NCBI GenBank assembly: GCA_965215345.1
Contig: CBDCDL010000002.1
Location: forward strand, 4,030,001 to 4,094,000
Length of the DNA: 64,000 nucleotides
DNA from: CATQHW01 sp965215345
GTDB lineage: Bacteria > Spirochaetota > Spirochaetia > SZUA-6 > Bin103
Direction of reading: 5' to 3'
The translations under genes were made by a program, and so were the position numbers. The notes below the pieces were generated by a model, which saw nothing but the letters and a program-made list of their open reading frames with translations, did no database searches and was not told where the DNA came from. Each line of letters opens with the position of its first letter. The stretch's first letter is position 1. Positions 9,613 through 18,676 of the stretch are shown piece after piece.

Positions 9613-9641
9613 TTGACGCCTCACGCACCGCACGGTAACGT
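9613..9641 (+). promoter_or_regulatory. Sigma70-like promoter for the HTH-helicase gene
   Basis: TTGACG at 9613-9618, a 17-base spacer and TAACGT at 9636-9641 give a plausible -35/-10 pair. The predicted transcription start near 9648 leaves a short leader of about 22 bases containing AAGGA before ATG 9670. The encoded XRE-type HTH could act back on this region, but I see no clear operator palindrome. Confidence 0.5.
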
Positions 9642-9669
9642 GTCCGGTGCGCAGGATCTGCAAGGAAGC

Positions 9670-12600
9670 ATGAGGGTGGGTGCCACGCCGTCGGCATCGG
9701 CCGAGACGCCGCATGACTACGCGGTCAGGATACGGAGCCTGCGCGGTGTCAGAGAGCTCACCCAGGGGCAGTTGGCAGAGTTGATCGGCGTGTCGTACGC
9801 CACGGTCAACCGGTGGGAGAACGAGCAGTCCCGCCCCAACCGCTTGGCGTGGCGCCGTATCGTCGAGCTCGAACGCCGGAACGACCAGCGGATCGCGGAG
9901 CAACCGGCCGCGTACGACCCGTCAAGCCCGCCGCCGAGCATGGACTTCGCCGCCGATCCCAACGCCGTTGCGGCCGTCGCGGAGGCGCATCGCCTTGCGA
10001 ACGGGCATCTGTTCAATCCCGCCTTCGCGACCGAGACCTCGTCGATCCATCCGCTGCCGCACCAGCGCATCGCCGTGTACGAGCACCTGCTGCGGCAGGC
10101 TCCCCTGCGCTTCCTGCTGGCTGACGACGCCGGCGCCGGCAAGACCATCATGACCGGCCTGTACGTGCGCGAGATGCTGTCCCGGCGGCTCATCCGCCGG
10201 GTGCTGATCGCGCCGCCCGCCGGTCTGGTCGGCAACTGGGAGCGGGAGATGCGCACCCTGTTCCGGCTCCCGTTTCGCATCGTCGGCGGTTCCGACCTCC
10301 GCTCGGGCAATCCCTTCACGGGGCCGGACGGCGATCTCGTGATCGTCAGCATCGACACCTTGGCAGGCGAGCGCTCGTTCCGCTGTCTCGCCGACGCGGC
10401 CACCGCACCGTACGATCTGGTCGTCTTCGACGAGGCGCACAAGCTGTCGGCTCATCGTGAGCCCGACTTCCGCGTCCGCAAGACGGACCGCTACCGGCTC
10501 GCGGAGACCATCGCCGGCGCCGGGGCTGATGGCGAGCGCTGGGCGCTGCACTGGTCGGCGCAGCATCTCCTGCTGCTGACGGCAACGCCGCACATGGGCA
10601 AGGACGATCCTTACTACTTTCTGTGGCGTCTGCTGCTCCCCGACGCGCTCTCGACCGGTGACGCGTTCGACCGGTTCCCGCAGGAATCGCGGAGCAGGCA
10701 CTTCATCCGCCGGACCAAGGAGGAGATGGTCCGCTTCGACGGCTCGCCCCTGTATCCCCAGCGGAACTGCGACACCCTGAGCTACGACCTGTCGCAGGGT
10801 CCGGGGAGCGAGCAGGAGCTCTACGACGGAACGACCGACTACATCCGCTTCTACTACAACCGGGCTCGCGTTCTGAACCGATCCGCCGCTCGCTTGGCCA
10901 TGAGCGTGTTCCAGCGACGGCTGGCCAGCTCGACGTACGCCCTGATGCGCTCGTTCGAACGGCGCATGGAGAAAATCGAGGCTCTGATCGCCGACATCAG
11001 AGCGGGGCGACTCTCGGAGGAGCGACTCCTGTGGCGACAGCGAAGCCTCGACGGTCTCGACGACGAGTTCGAGACCCGGACGGCCGACGAGGATGCCGCG
11101 GCCGACGGCGAAGGCGAGCGGCACGAGACGTTCGAGGACCGCGCGCTGGGGGCCACCGTGGCGGTGAACCTCGGCGAGCTGGAGGCCGAGCGTCTCAAGG
11201 TCGCGTCGCTCCGCGAGACGGCTCGGAAGCTGCTCGCGGCAGGTGACGAGTCCAAGTTCGACACGCTGCGGGAAGTGCTCCGCGATCCGCGCTTCGGCGA
11301 CGAGAAACTGATCGTCTTCACCGAGCACCGGGACACCGCGGAGTTCCTGGTGCGCCGGCTCGAAGGTCAGGGCCACGCCGGTCGCGTCGCCCTGATTCAC
11401 GGCGGTCTGCCATATCGGGAGCGGGACCGGCAGGTCGAGTTCTTTCGCCGACCGGCGACCGAAGGCGGCGCCGGCTACCTTGTGGCCACCGACGCCGCAG
11501 GCGAGGGGATCAACCTGCAGTTCTGCTGGTTGATGGTGAACTACGACATCCCCTGGAACCCGGCGCGCCTGGAGCAGCGCATGGGCCGCATCCACCGCTA
11601 CGGCCAGGAGCACGATCCGGTCGTCATCGTCAATCTGGTGGCCGGCGGCACGCGCGAGGGACGGGTGTTGAAGACCCTGCTCGACAAGCTGGAAGCGATC
11701 CGACGGCAGCTCCGGTCGGACAAGGTGTTCGACGTGGTAGGCCGGCTGTTCGAGGGAGTGTCCGTGCGGGACTACCTGGAACAGGCGGTCACGGAAGGCG
11801 GTGACGGCGCGGCCGAACGGCTGGATGGCCACCTCACCGAGGAGCAGGTGCTGGCGCTGGCGCAACGCGAGCGTGTCCTGTACGGGGAGGGCGGCGAAGT
11901 GCGCGGGCGCCTTGCCGATCTGGCGGACGAGACGGAGCACGAACACTACCTCCGGCTGCTGCCGGGCTACGTGCGCCGCTTCGTGGAGCAGGCCGCGCCG
12001 CTGCTCGACGTGAGAATCGAGGGGGATCCGGACGCGACGTTTGCGCTGGCGCCCCGCCGTCTTGGTGCGGCCGACGCCCTGCTGCCGGCCCTTGAGACCT
12101 ACCCCGAGCCGGCGCGGGCTCGGCTCACCGTGTACAAGCCAGCGGACCGGGACGACGCGATCTGGCTGCACCCCGGCGAGCCGGTGTTCGACGGCATCTC
12201 GGCGGCGATCCTGAGCCGGTTCGGCCATGACGCCCTGCGCGGCGCGGTGTTCATCGATCCCTACGCAACCGAGGCGTACCTGTTCCACGTCGCCCTGGTC
12301 TCCGTCGAAGCGCGGCGCACGGAGAACGAGGCCGGCCCGGCAGCGACCGCCGGCCTGCTGGAGTCACGCCTGATCGGTCTGCGTCAGGCGAGCGACGGTA
12401 CGGTGGAGGAGTCTCCGGTCGAGCGCTTGCTGTTGCTACGGGGAGCCGACGGCTTCGCGCCGAGTCGCGAGCCGCTTGCCGCCCTCGCTCGCGGAATGGT
12501 CGATGCTGCTGCCGACTTCGGTCGCCACGAAGTAGCCCAGCGGCTCGTGCAGTCCCACCGCCAGCGAGTGGCCGCCGATCTGCCGTCCCGCGTCGAGTTC

Positions 12601-13260
12601 GTCAACCGAGGCTTCGATTTTCAGGCCGCCGAGCTGGCCGCGATGCGTGCCCGCCTCACCGCCCAGGCTCGCACCGGTGTCGGCGGCGCTCAGGCGGAGC
12701 TGGCCAAGGTCAAGGAGCGACAGCGCAGCCTGACGGCCACCCGCGCGCGGCGCGTGGCCTCACTACACGCCGAAGCGGACGCCATCCAGTCAGGAGACGT
12801 GGAGTTCCTGGTGCACGCCCTCGTCGTACCCGCCCAGGATCCCGAGGACACCGACCGTTTCGACGCCGACGTGGAGGCAGTCGCCGTCCGGATCGCAATC
12901 GCACATGAAGAGCATGCCGGCGCCGAGGTGAAAGACGTGTCGCGGCCCGAGCAGGCGCGGCGCGCCGGGTTGTCCGACTGGCCCGGCTTCGATGTGCTGT
13001 CCGATCATGCCGATGGCGAACGTCGCTGCATCGAGGTCAAGGGACGCGCCGGGAGCGGCAGTGTCGAAGTCAGCGACAACGAATGGGCCAAGGCGTGCAA
13101 TCTCCGTGACGAGTACTGGCTCTACGTCGTCTACGACTGCGCCACGCCTCGCCCGCGCCTGCTGCGCGTGCGCGACCCGTTCGCCAAGCTGCTCACGCGC
13201 AGTCGGAACACTCTCGCTCACAAGGTTGCCTCGCGTGCTATCCTTGAAGCGGCTGAGTGA
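9670..13260 (+). CDS. XRE HTH - SNF2/DEAD-like helicase - DUF3883 protein
   Basis: A 1196-residue protein. Residues 14-65 form an XRE/Cro helix-turn-helix (LTQGQLAELIGVSYATVNRW). Residues 130-350 are a SNF2-type ATPase with ADDAGAGKTIM (Walker A) and FDEAHKL (Walker B). The helicase C-terminal half shows IVFTEHRDTAEFLVRRL and QRMGRIHRYGQ (motif VI). The last 100 residues carry CIEVKGRAGSG, the DUF3883 core, which resembles a PD-(D/E)XK nuclease-like or sensor domain. ATG 9670 (AAGGA just upstream) is chosen although the frame opens at 9286. Similar helicases accompany DNA methyltransferases in defence islands (DrmD of class 1 DISARM is one example). With the DUF1156 methylase and DUF499 ATPase downstream it likely acts on foreign DNA; the fused HTH is unusual. 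Confidence 0.85.
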   Translation: MRVGATPSASAETPHDYAVRIRSLRGVRELTQGQLAELIGVSYATVNRWENEQSRPNRLAWRRIVELERRNDQRIAEQPAAYDPSSPPPSMDFAADPNAVAAVAEAHRLANGHLFNPAFATETSSIHPLPHQRIAVYEHLLRQAPLRFLLADDAGAGKTIMTGLYVREMLSRRLIRRVLIAPPAGLVGNWEREMRTLFRLPFRIVGGSDLRSGNPFTGPDGDLVIVSIDTLAGERSFRCLADAATAPYDLVVFDEAHKLSAHREPDFRVRKTDRYRLAETIAGAGADGERWALHWSAQHLLLLTATPHMGKDDPYYFLWRLLLPDALSTGDAFDRFPQESRSRHFIRRTKEEMVRFDGSPLYPQRNCDTLSYDLSQGPGSEQELYDGTTDYIRFYYNRARVLNRSAARLAMSVFQRRLASSTYALMRSFERRMEKIEALIADIRAGRLSEERLLWRQRSLDGLDDEFETRTADEDAAADGEGERHETFEDRALGATVAVNLGELEAERLKVASLRETARKLLAAGDESKFDTLREVLRDPRFGDEKLIVFTEHRDTAEFLVRRLEGQGHAGRVALIHGGLPYRERDRQVEFFRRPATEGGAGYLVATDAAGEGINLQFCWLMVNYDIPWNPARLEQRMGRIHRYGQEHDPVVIVNLVAGGTREGRVLKTLLDKLEAIRRQLRSDKVFDVVGRLFEGVSVRDYLEQAVTEGGDGAAERLDGHLTEEQVLALAQRERVLYGEGGEVRGRLADLADETEHEHYLRLLPGYVRRFVEQAAPLLDVRIEGDPDATFALAPRRLGAADALLPALETYPEPARARLTVYKPADRDDAIWLHPGEPVFDGISAAILSRFGHDALRGAVFIDPYATEAYLFHVALVSVEARRTENEAGPAATAGLLESRLIGLRQASDGTVEESPVERLLLLRGADGFAPSREPLAALARGMVDAAADFGRHEVAQRLVQSHRQRVAADLPSRVEFVNRGFDFQAAELAAMRARLTAQARTGVGGAQAELAKVKERQRSLTATRARRVASLHAEADAIQSGDVEFLVHALVVPAQDPEDTDRFDADVEAVAVRIAIAHEEHAGAEVKDVSRPEQARRAGLSDWPGFDVLSDHADGERRCIEVKGRAGSGSVEVSDNEWAKACNLRDEYWLYVVYDCATPRPRLLRVRDPFAKLLTRSRNTLAHKVASRAILEAAE

Positions 13261-13280
13261 CGGCACACATGGAGCAAGTC

Positions 13281-13529
13281 ATGGCAAAGCAAACGGTGTA
13301 CATCGAGACATCGATCATTTCGTACTTGACGGCTCGTCCTACGAGCGATGCCGTTCATATAGCTCCATCCTCCGTGCACAACGTCGACTTTCTCTTGACG
13401 GGGAAGTTTCGGCATCTTGATAATGCCGAAACCAAGCCGATCATGCGGAGCGTTTGCAACACACATGGGCATCGCTTTCCTGAAATATGCACGCCTCAGG
13501 AACTGATGGGAGTAGCCGAAGATGGCTGA
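13281..13529 (+). pseudogene. PIN-domain (VapC-like) toxin with internal deletion
   Basis: The first 20 residues (KQTVYIETSIISYLTARP, the first PIN Asp/Glu strand) join directly to the C-terminal PIN part (HNVDFLLTGKFRHLDNAE and PEICTPQELMG). Proteins of this family are about 150-165 residues; this one has 82, so some 75-80 central residues, including middle acidic active-site positions, are missing while the frame is kept. ATG 13281 has GGAG about six bases upstream. The gene overlaps the following antitoxin gene by eight bases. The product is very probably not an active RNase. G+C is a little lower than in the flanking genes, suggesting recent arrival. Confidence 0.7.
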
Positions 13530-13716
13530 CGAAATAATCGAGGATCTCTGGCAGATAAAGGACAGCATCGCCCGGGAACATGGATATGATATTGAGCGGC
13601 TGATTGCCCACCTCAAAACCAGAAAGCGACTTGAGGGGCAGCAGGTCGTGGATCTGTGTGCTCTAAGGCGAGCATCCGATCAAGACGCGTCGGGAGAGCG
13701 TCCCCAACCACGCTGA
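13522..13716 (+). CDS. Antitoxin partner of the PIN-domain protein
   Basis: A 64-residue protein with the sequence pattern ADEIIEDLWQIKDSIAREHG...ERLIAHLK, a small helical family that regularly follows this type of PIN toxin gene. It starts eight bases before the toxin stop, the expected coupled arrangement. The C-terminal 15 residues (after VDLCALRRA) differ from the acidic end usually seen and may be eroded. Its expected role is to bind and inhibit the PIN toxin and repress the pair; with the toxin internally deleted it would be an orphan antitoxin. Confidence 0.6.
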   Translation: MADEIIEDLWQIKDSIAREHGYDIERLIAHLKTRKRLEGQQVVDLCALRRASDQDASGERPQPR

Positions 13717-13795
13717 CGATCCTGGCGTTGGCTACTGTTCCACGGCGTCTGCTCCAACGGAAGGGAGACCTCGGTGAGACAAAAGAGAGTGCGCT

Positions 13796-13972
13796 GTGAC
13801 GAACGCAACCAGTAAGCTTCCGCAGCACGAGAGTGAAGACGATCTGGTTCTGTCTCTCGATGCCTTTGTCAGATCGATCGGGATCAGGCGGAACGTTCCG
13901 ATAGCCTTCCTTGTCGGTGCTGGTGCATCGATCAGTTCAGGCATACCGTCGGCACAGACGTGTATCTGGGAG
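13796..13972 (+). pseudogene. N-terminal fragment of a SIR2-like protein
   Basis: From GTG 13796, about 58 residues contain LSLDAFVRSIGIRRN and PIAFLVGAGASISSGIPSAQ, the NAD-binding Gly-rich start of a SIR2-like domain as found in large defence-associated SIR2/P-loop proteins. The homology stops near residue 58 (around 13970), where an ISKra4-type transposase fragment is joined in frame. The catalytic part of SIR2 is absent, so this is a remnant. Confidence 0.6.
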
Positions 13973-14597
13973 TGTAAACTGGAAGTGCGGGCGGGGATCA
14001 TCGCCGGGCACGGGACGCCGCTGGCGGCGCGGCAGGCGAGCGTGCTGGCTGCGCGTATGACGCTGCAGGAGTGTGCCGACACGCTGCACGAGCTGGGCAC
14101 CATGAGTCCGTCGAAGAGTACGCCGGACCGGCTGCCGAAGCACATGAGCGGCCGCTGGGAGGAGCATCGCGAAGCGTTCGAGGACTCGCTGCGGGCCGAC
14201 GCCGTGACGGTGCCGGCAGAGGCGAGAACGCTGGCGGTGTCGCTGGACGGGGTGATGGCGCCGATGAAAGACGGGGAGCGGCAGGCCAAGCGTGCTGTTG
14301 CGCAGGCAGCGGGCCGAGCGCCCAAGGGGCCTGCCGGCTACCAGGAGGTCGGCTGTGGCACGGTGTCGTGCTACGACGGCGACGGGCAGCGGTTGAACAC
14401 GCTGCGGATCGGTCGGATGCCGGAGGCGAACAGGGCGACGTTGAAGCAGATGCTGAGCGCGGAGGTGGAGGCGGTGCTGAGGCAGCGGCCCGATCTGGAA
14501 GTGGTCAAACTGGCCGATGGGGCGCGCGACAACTGGAGCTATCTGGATGAACTGGCGCCGCAGGCGTTACGCAGCGAGCGGTTGGTCGACTTCTCTA
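13973..14597 (+). mobile_element. ISKra4-family transposase fragment
   Basis: About 205 residues, in frame with the SIR2 remnant, match the central part of ISKra4-type transposases: TLAVSLDGVMAPMK (first acidic catalytic segment), YQEVGCGTVSCYD, and VVKLADGARDNWSYLDEL (second acidic segment). Both the transposase N-terminus and the C-terminal third are missing, and no terminal inverted repeats are seen at the joints, so it is a defective insertion remnant. Its 3' end abuts a duplicated piece of the helicase gene. Confidence 0.65.
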
Positions 14598-15043
14598 TAT
14601 CCCCTGGAACCCGGCGCGCCTGGAGCACATGGACCGCATCCACCGCTACGGCCAGGAGCACGATCCGGTCGTCATCGTCAAATCTGGTGGCCGGCGGCAC
14701 GCGCGAGGGACGGGTACTGAAGACCCTGCTCGACAAGCTGGAGGCGATCCGACGGCAGCTCCGGTCGGACAGGTGTTCGATGTCGTCGGGCGGCTATTCG
14801 AGGGAGTGTCCGTGCGGGACTACCTGGAACAGGCGGTCACGGAAGGCGGTGACGGCGCGGCCGAACGGCTGGATGGGCCGCCTCACCGACGAGCAGGTAG
14901 TGGCGCTGACGGAACGGGAGCGAGTGCTGTACGGGGAAAGCGGCGACGTGCGGCGGCGCCTTGCCGATCTGGCGGGCGAGACGGAGCACGAGCGCTACCT
15001 CCGGCTGCTGCCGGGCCGGATCGACGATTCGGGACAGCGTTGA
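14598..15043 (+). pseudogene. Duplicated, frameshifted fragment of the SNF2 helicase gene
   Basis: This stretch repeats, at high nucleotide identity, about 430 bases of the intact helicase gene at roughly 11,550-11,975, starting at the segment encoding PWNPARLE and running past RIHRYGQEHDPVVIV to HERYLRLLPG. The copy has a 3-base deletion at the QR-M position and at least three single-base indels, so its coding sense switches between two frames. It cannot give a functional protein. It shows that helicase DNA was partly duplicated next to the transposase remnant. Confidence 0.85.
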
Positions 15044-15045
15044 GC

Positions 15046-15357
15046 ATGAGTTTCCCCGACCGCCACCACCTTCTCCAACTGCGCAAGGAGTTGTGGCAAC
15101 GGCCGCACTCTCGCGCTGCAGTAATGGTCGGGGCGGGATTCAGCCTCAACGCACGGCCATCTCCCGGCGTGGACACTCCGTTCCCGACATGGCGTCAACT
15201 TGCCAGGGCCATGTTCGAAGAAATCCATCCCCGTTCAGGTAGAGAGACAGCGGAATGGGAGTCCCCGGATCGGCCAGAGCCTAGTGCGATTTCCGAGCTC
15301 AGGAGCATTTATAAGTCGGATGCTCTTCCGGAAGTTCGACGATCGTTCAATTTGTAA
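15046..15357 (+). pseudogene. Truncated SIR2-like protein (N-terminal 103 residues)
   Basis: ATG 15046 to TAA 15357 encodes 103 residues. RAAVMVGAGFSLNARPSPG followed by PFPTWRQLARAMFEEI is the typical N-terminal NAD-binding segment of SIR2-like proteins in defence islands (usually over 500 residues). The frame ends in ALPEVRRSFNL, well before the catalytic His region, so this is a truncated gene or a fragment. It is a different SIR2 subtype from the remnant at 13,796. No downstream continuation is visible before the methyltransferase gene. Confidence 0.6.
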
Positions 15358-15426
15358 GAGCGCTTAGGATTTTCGATCTTCGTCGCGTATCGTGGTCCGT
15401 GATAGGTTAGAGGAGTGCGTCGTCAC

Positions 15427-18400
15427 GTGTCTGACATTCGCTTGATCGAACGAGCGTTTCCGGTAAAGGAAGTGTCGCTGGATTCGGTGCACGAGAAGAA
15501 CGTGCGGCACGGGCATGTGTCTACGCTCCATATCTGGCCAGCACGGCGACCTCTGGCGGCGTGCCGGGCGGCGTTGATTGCTACGCTGTTGGCAGACCCG
15601 GGCGACGTCGGACAACGGAAGGCGATTCTGGAGCGTATGGCCGGGCGCGTGGTCGAGAGCGTTGATCGCAGACGGGTGAACGGCGGGTTGGTGGAGAAAG
15701 TGAAGGAGGAGACTGCGGACGGCGTCATCCACTGGGGTCGCGAGAACACCGGCGACCTGCAGTGGTTTCGAGATGAGATTCGCAGCGACTGGGGCGGGCG
15801 GAAGCCCAGAGTCCTGGATCCGTTCGCTGGCGGGGGCGCCATTCCGCTCGAAGCGATGCGCCTGGGCTGCGAGGTGACCGCGGTCGACGTCAATCCGGTG
15901 GCGTGGTTCATCCTCAAGTGCACGCTCGAATATCCGCAGCGACTTGCCGGTCAGACCCATCCGCTGCCGGGGTTCGCGGTGCGCGACACCGAGTTCATGA
16001 CCGGGTTTCTGACGGCGCGGGGATTCAAAGCGGCGAGGCTGCGGACCCTGCTCCAACGGCTTGGACACGGGGACCCCGACGGGATGCAGCTCGACCTCGT
16101 CAGCCCGGGCGATCCGCTGCTGGATGCCGGCTTCGCGTGGCACGTGCGCGCGTGGGGCCGTTGGGTCCTTGCGCAAGCGCGAAAGGAGCTGGCTCGCCAC
16201 TACCCGACCTACGCGGAGTTCGTACCGCTGAAGCGCGACATCGAGTACGAGCCGCGGTCCGCGCGACTCCTGGAGACCGATGCCGAGGGTCGCCCGGTAC
16301 TCGATCCGCTGAACGCCGAATTCGACGCCGCCTATCTCGGCGACCCGCGCAATCCGCGTTGGGTCGCCAAGCCCACGGTCGTCTATCTGCATGCGCGCAC
16401 GGTCATCTGCAAGCGGTGCCGCGCTACGCTGCCTCTGCTCAAGACTCGCTGGCTGTGCAAGAAGGACCGCAAGCGCATTCTGCTTACGATTGAGCCCGAC
16501 GCCTCACAAAATGGGGTCACCTTCGGGGTGCAGACCGACGTGCCACAGGGCGGCAGCAACGCGGCGCGGCGGCGCGAGCACGACAAGCGCATCGGGGCGG
16601 GCACCATGTCGCGCACCGGCGCCACCTGCCCATGCTGCCGCACCGTCATGACCATGGAAGACATCCGCCTGGAAGGACGGTCGGGACGGCTGGGCGCGGT
16701 GATGACGGCGGTGGTCGTCGATGGTCCGCACGGCAAGGAGTACCGGTTGCCGACTGAGCACGAACGCGCGGCGGCGGAGGTGACCGAGGAGCAGCTTCAA
16801 GCGGTCTATGCGGACATCCCATATGGCTTGCCCGAGGAACCGCTGGCGGGCAAAGAGGCTCTTGGGTTTCGCGTCCCGCTGTACGGTTTCGACACGTGGA
16901 GAAAGCTGTTCACGAATCGCCAGCTCCTGGCGCTCGGCGCGTTCATTCGCGAGTTGCGCAGCATGCCGGAACACCTCGTCGACTATCCGCCGGTGTGGCG
17001 AGAATCGATCGTCTCGCTGTGTGCGCCCATCATCAGCCGCATGGCCGACCGGGGGAGCACGTTGGCAACGTGGACCAATAATCCCGAGAAAATCAGGAAC
17101 ACGTTTGCGCGATTCGCCTTGCCCATCACCTGGGACTTCTCCGAGTACGCGCCGCTCTCCGACACGACGGGCGGCTTCGTCCAGTCTGTCGATTGGGTGT
17201 TCAAGGTCTGCGAGCATCTCCAGAACAGCGTCGACACGGCTCGCAGCGGCACCGTCCTGCTGGGATCGGCAACCACGTGTCGGATTTCCGACGTCGATCT
17301 GGTGGTCACCGACCCGCCCTATTACGACGCGATCCCGTACTCCGACTTGATGGACTTCTTCTACGTCTGGCTGAAGCGGGCGCTGGCCGGACTGTCCGTC
17401 GAGATCGACGCTGCATTCTCCGGTGCGCTTGGTCCCAAATGGGATCATGAAGCCGGCGACGGCGAGCTGATCGACGACGCGAGCCGGTTCGGCGGTGACC
17501 GATCGCGGTCCAAGCAGAACTACGAAGACGGCATGGCGCGCGCGTTCGGCGCCTGTCATGCAGCGCTGCGGCCGGAGGGTCGGCTGGTGGTGGTATTCGC
17601 CAACAAGCACCCCGACGCCTGGGAGACGCTGGTGGCGGCCCTGATCCGCGCCGGCTTCGTCGTGAACGGCTCGTGGCCCATCCAGACGGAGCGAGGAAAC
17701 CGCAACCGGGCGATCGCGTCCGCCGCTCTGTCGTCGTCTGTGTGGATCGTCTGCAAGAAGCGGGCGGCTGCCCGCCCCGGATGGGATAGTAGCGTACTCG
17801 GCGAGATGCGCGCGAACATCACGGGGAAGCTGCGCGACTTCTGGGACGCCGGCATTCGCGGGCCGGACTTCGTGTGGGCGGCGACCGGGCCGGCTCTGGA
17901 GGCATTCAGCAGGTACCCCGCCGTGAAGAAAGCCAACGCTCCGAACCAGTTCATGACGGTGTCGGAGTTCCTGCGCGAGGTACGGCGGATGGTGGTCGAT
18001 TTCGTGGTCGGACGGGTCCTTGCGGACGACGGCAGGGAAGCCGCAACCGGCCTGGACGACGTGACTACGTACTACCTGCTGCATCGTCACGACTTCGGCA
18101 TGGGCGAGGCGCCGGTGGGCGGCTGCATCCTCTATGCGCTGTCCTGCAACCTCTCCGACGCCGCCCTGGTCCACCGGCACGACCTGCTGTCTCAATCGGG
18201 TCGTGGGAGCCCGGATGAAGCGGAGGGCGACGACACGGCCGAGGACGAGGAACGAGCGGAAGGTGGCGGCTCCAAGGTCAGGCTCAAGGCATGGAGCCGT
18301 AGGCGAGGTCGCACCCTCGGCCTGGAAGCGCCGGGCGGGCGGCCACCGCCGCTCATCGATCAGGTGCATCGGCTGATGCATCTGTGGCGCGCGGGGGATC

Positions 18401-18591
18401 ATGTCAGGGTCGACGGGTACCTCGACGACCGCGGCCTGCTGCGCAGCGCGCTGTTCAACCGTATCCTGCAGGCGCTCATCGAGTTGGCCGACACCGGCTC
18501 CGACGAGCGCTCGCTGCTTGAAGCCCTGAGCAACCACGTGGCCGGCCGTGGTGGTATAGGCTATCGCCAGAAGGAGCTGCTGACCAGTTGA
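15427..18591 (+). CDS. DUF1156 DNA methyltransferase with Zn ribbon (COG1743 type)
   Basis: A 1054-residue protein. The N-terminus (RLIERAFPVKEVSLDS, then HIWPARRPLAACRA) is the DUF1156 domain. Motif I, DPFAGGGAIPLEAMRLG with VDVNPVAW, lies near residue 130; the catalytic motif IV VVTDPPYYDAIPYSDL lies near residue 628. Between them CKRC and CPCC (residues about 328 and 401) form a Zn ribbon. The layout fits an adenine (N6) or N4-cytosine methylase of COG1743. GTG 15427 is preferred over GTG 15415 because GAGGAG at 15410-15415 would overlap the latter. COG1743 methylases recur with DUF499 ATPases and helicases in defence islands, as here, and would mark self DNA. The C-terminal 150 residues are acidic and variable. 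Confidence 0.87.
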   Translation: MSDIRLIERAFPVKEVSLDSVHEKNVRHGHVSTLHIWPARRPLAACRAALIATLLADPGDVGQRKAILERMAGRVVESVDRRRVNGGLVEKVKEETADGVIHWGRENTGDLQWFRDEIRSDWGGRKPRVLDPFAGGGAIPLEAMRLGCEVTAVDVNPVAWFILKCTLEYPQRLAGQTHPLPGFAVRDTEFMTGFLTARGFKAARLRTLLQRLGHGDPDGMQLDLVSPGDPLLDAGFAWHVRAWGRWVLAQARKELARHYPTYAEFVPLKRDIEYEPRSARLLETDAEGRPVLDPLNAEFDAAYLGDPRNPRWVAKPTVVYLHARTVICKRCRATLPLLKTRWLCKKDRKRILLTIEPDASQNGVTFGVQTDVPQGGSNAARRREHDKRIGAGTMSRTGATCPCCRTVMTMEDIRLEGRSGRLGAVMTAVVVDGPHGKEYRLPTEHERAAAEVTEEQLQAVYADIPYGLPEEPLAGKEALGFRVPLYGFDTWRKLFTNRQLLALGAFIRELRSMPEHLVDYPPVWRESIVSLCAPIISRMADRGSTLATWTNNPEKIRNTFARFALPITWDFSEYAPLSDTTGGFVQSVDWVFKVCEHLQNSVDTARSGTVLLGSATTCRISDVDLVVTDPPYYDAIPYSDLMDFFYVWLKRALAGLSVEIDAAFSGALGPKWDHEAGDGELIDDASRFGGDRSRSKQNYEDGMARAFGACHAALRPEGRLVVVFANKHPDAWETLVAALIRAGFVVNGSWPIQTERGNRNRAIASAALSSSVWIVCKKRAAARPGWDSSVLGEMRANITGKLRDFWDAGIRGPDFVWAATGPALEAFSRYPAVKKANAPNQFMTVSEFLREVRRMVVDFVVGRVLADDGREAATGLDDVTTYYLLHRHDFGMGEAPVGGCILYALSCNLSDAALVHRHDLLSQSGRGSPDEAEGDDTAEDEERAEGGGSKVRLKAWSRRRGRTLGLEAPGGRPPPLIDQVHRLMHLWRAGDHVRVDGYLDDRGLLRSALFNRILQALIELADTGSDERSLLEALSNHVAGRGGIGYRQKELLTS

Positions 18592-18676
18592 CTACTCTAC
18601 GGTATCGCCAGCGACTCCGCCGGTGGGGCCGGCGCGTTTCGGTTGCTTTCGATAGATTGGGATTCGGAGGATAGCC

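Noticed and set aside
13796..15043. Single 415-residue gene
   Set aside because: It is an accidental in-frame join of SIR2, ISKra4 and helicase pieces, the last in a wrong frame for part of its length.
16504..18537. 677-codon leftward open frame opposite the methyltransferase
   Set aside because: Shadow of a real gene; composition is non-protein-like and it has no recognisable motif.
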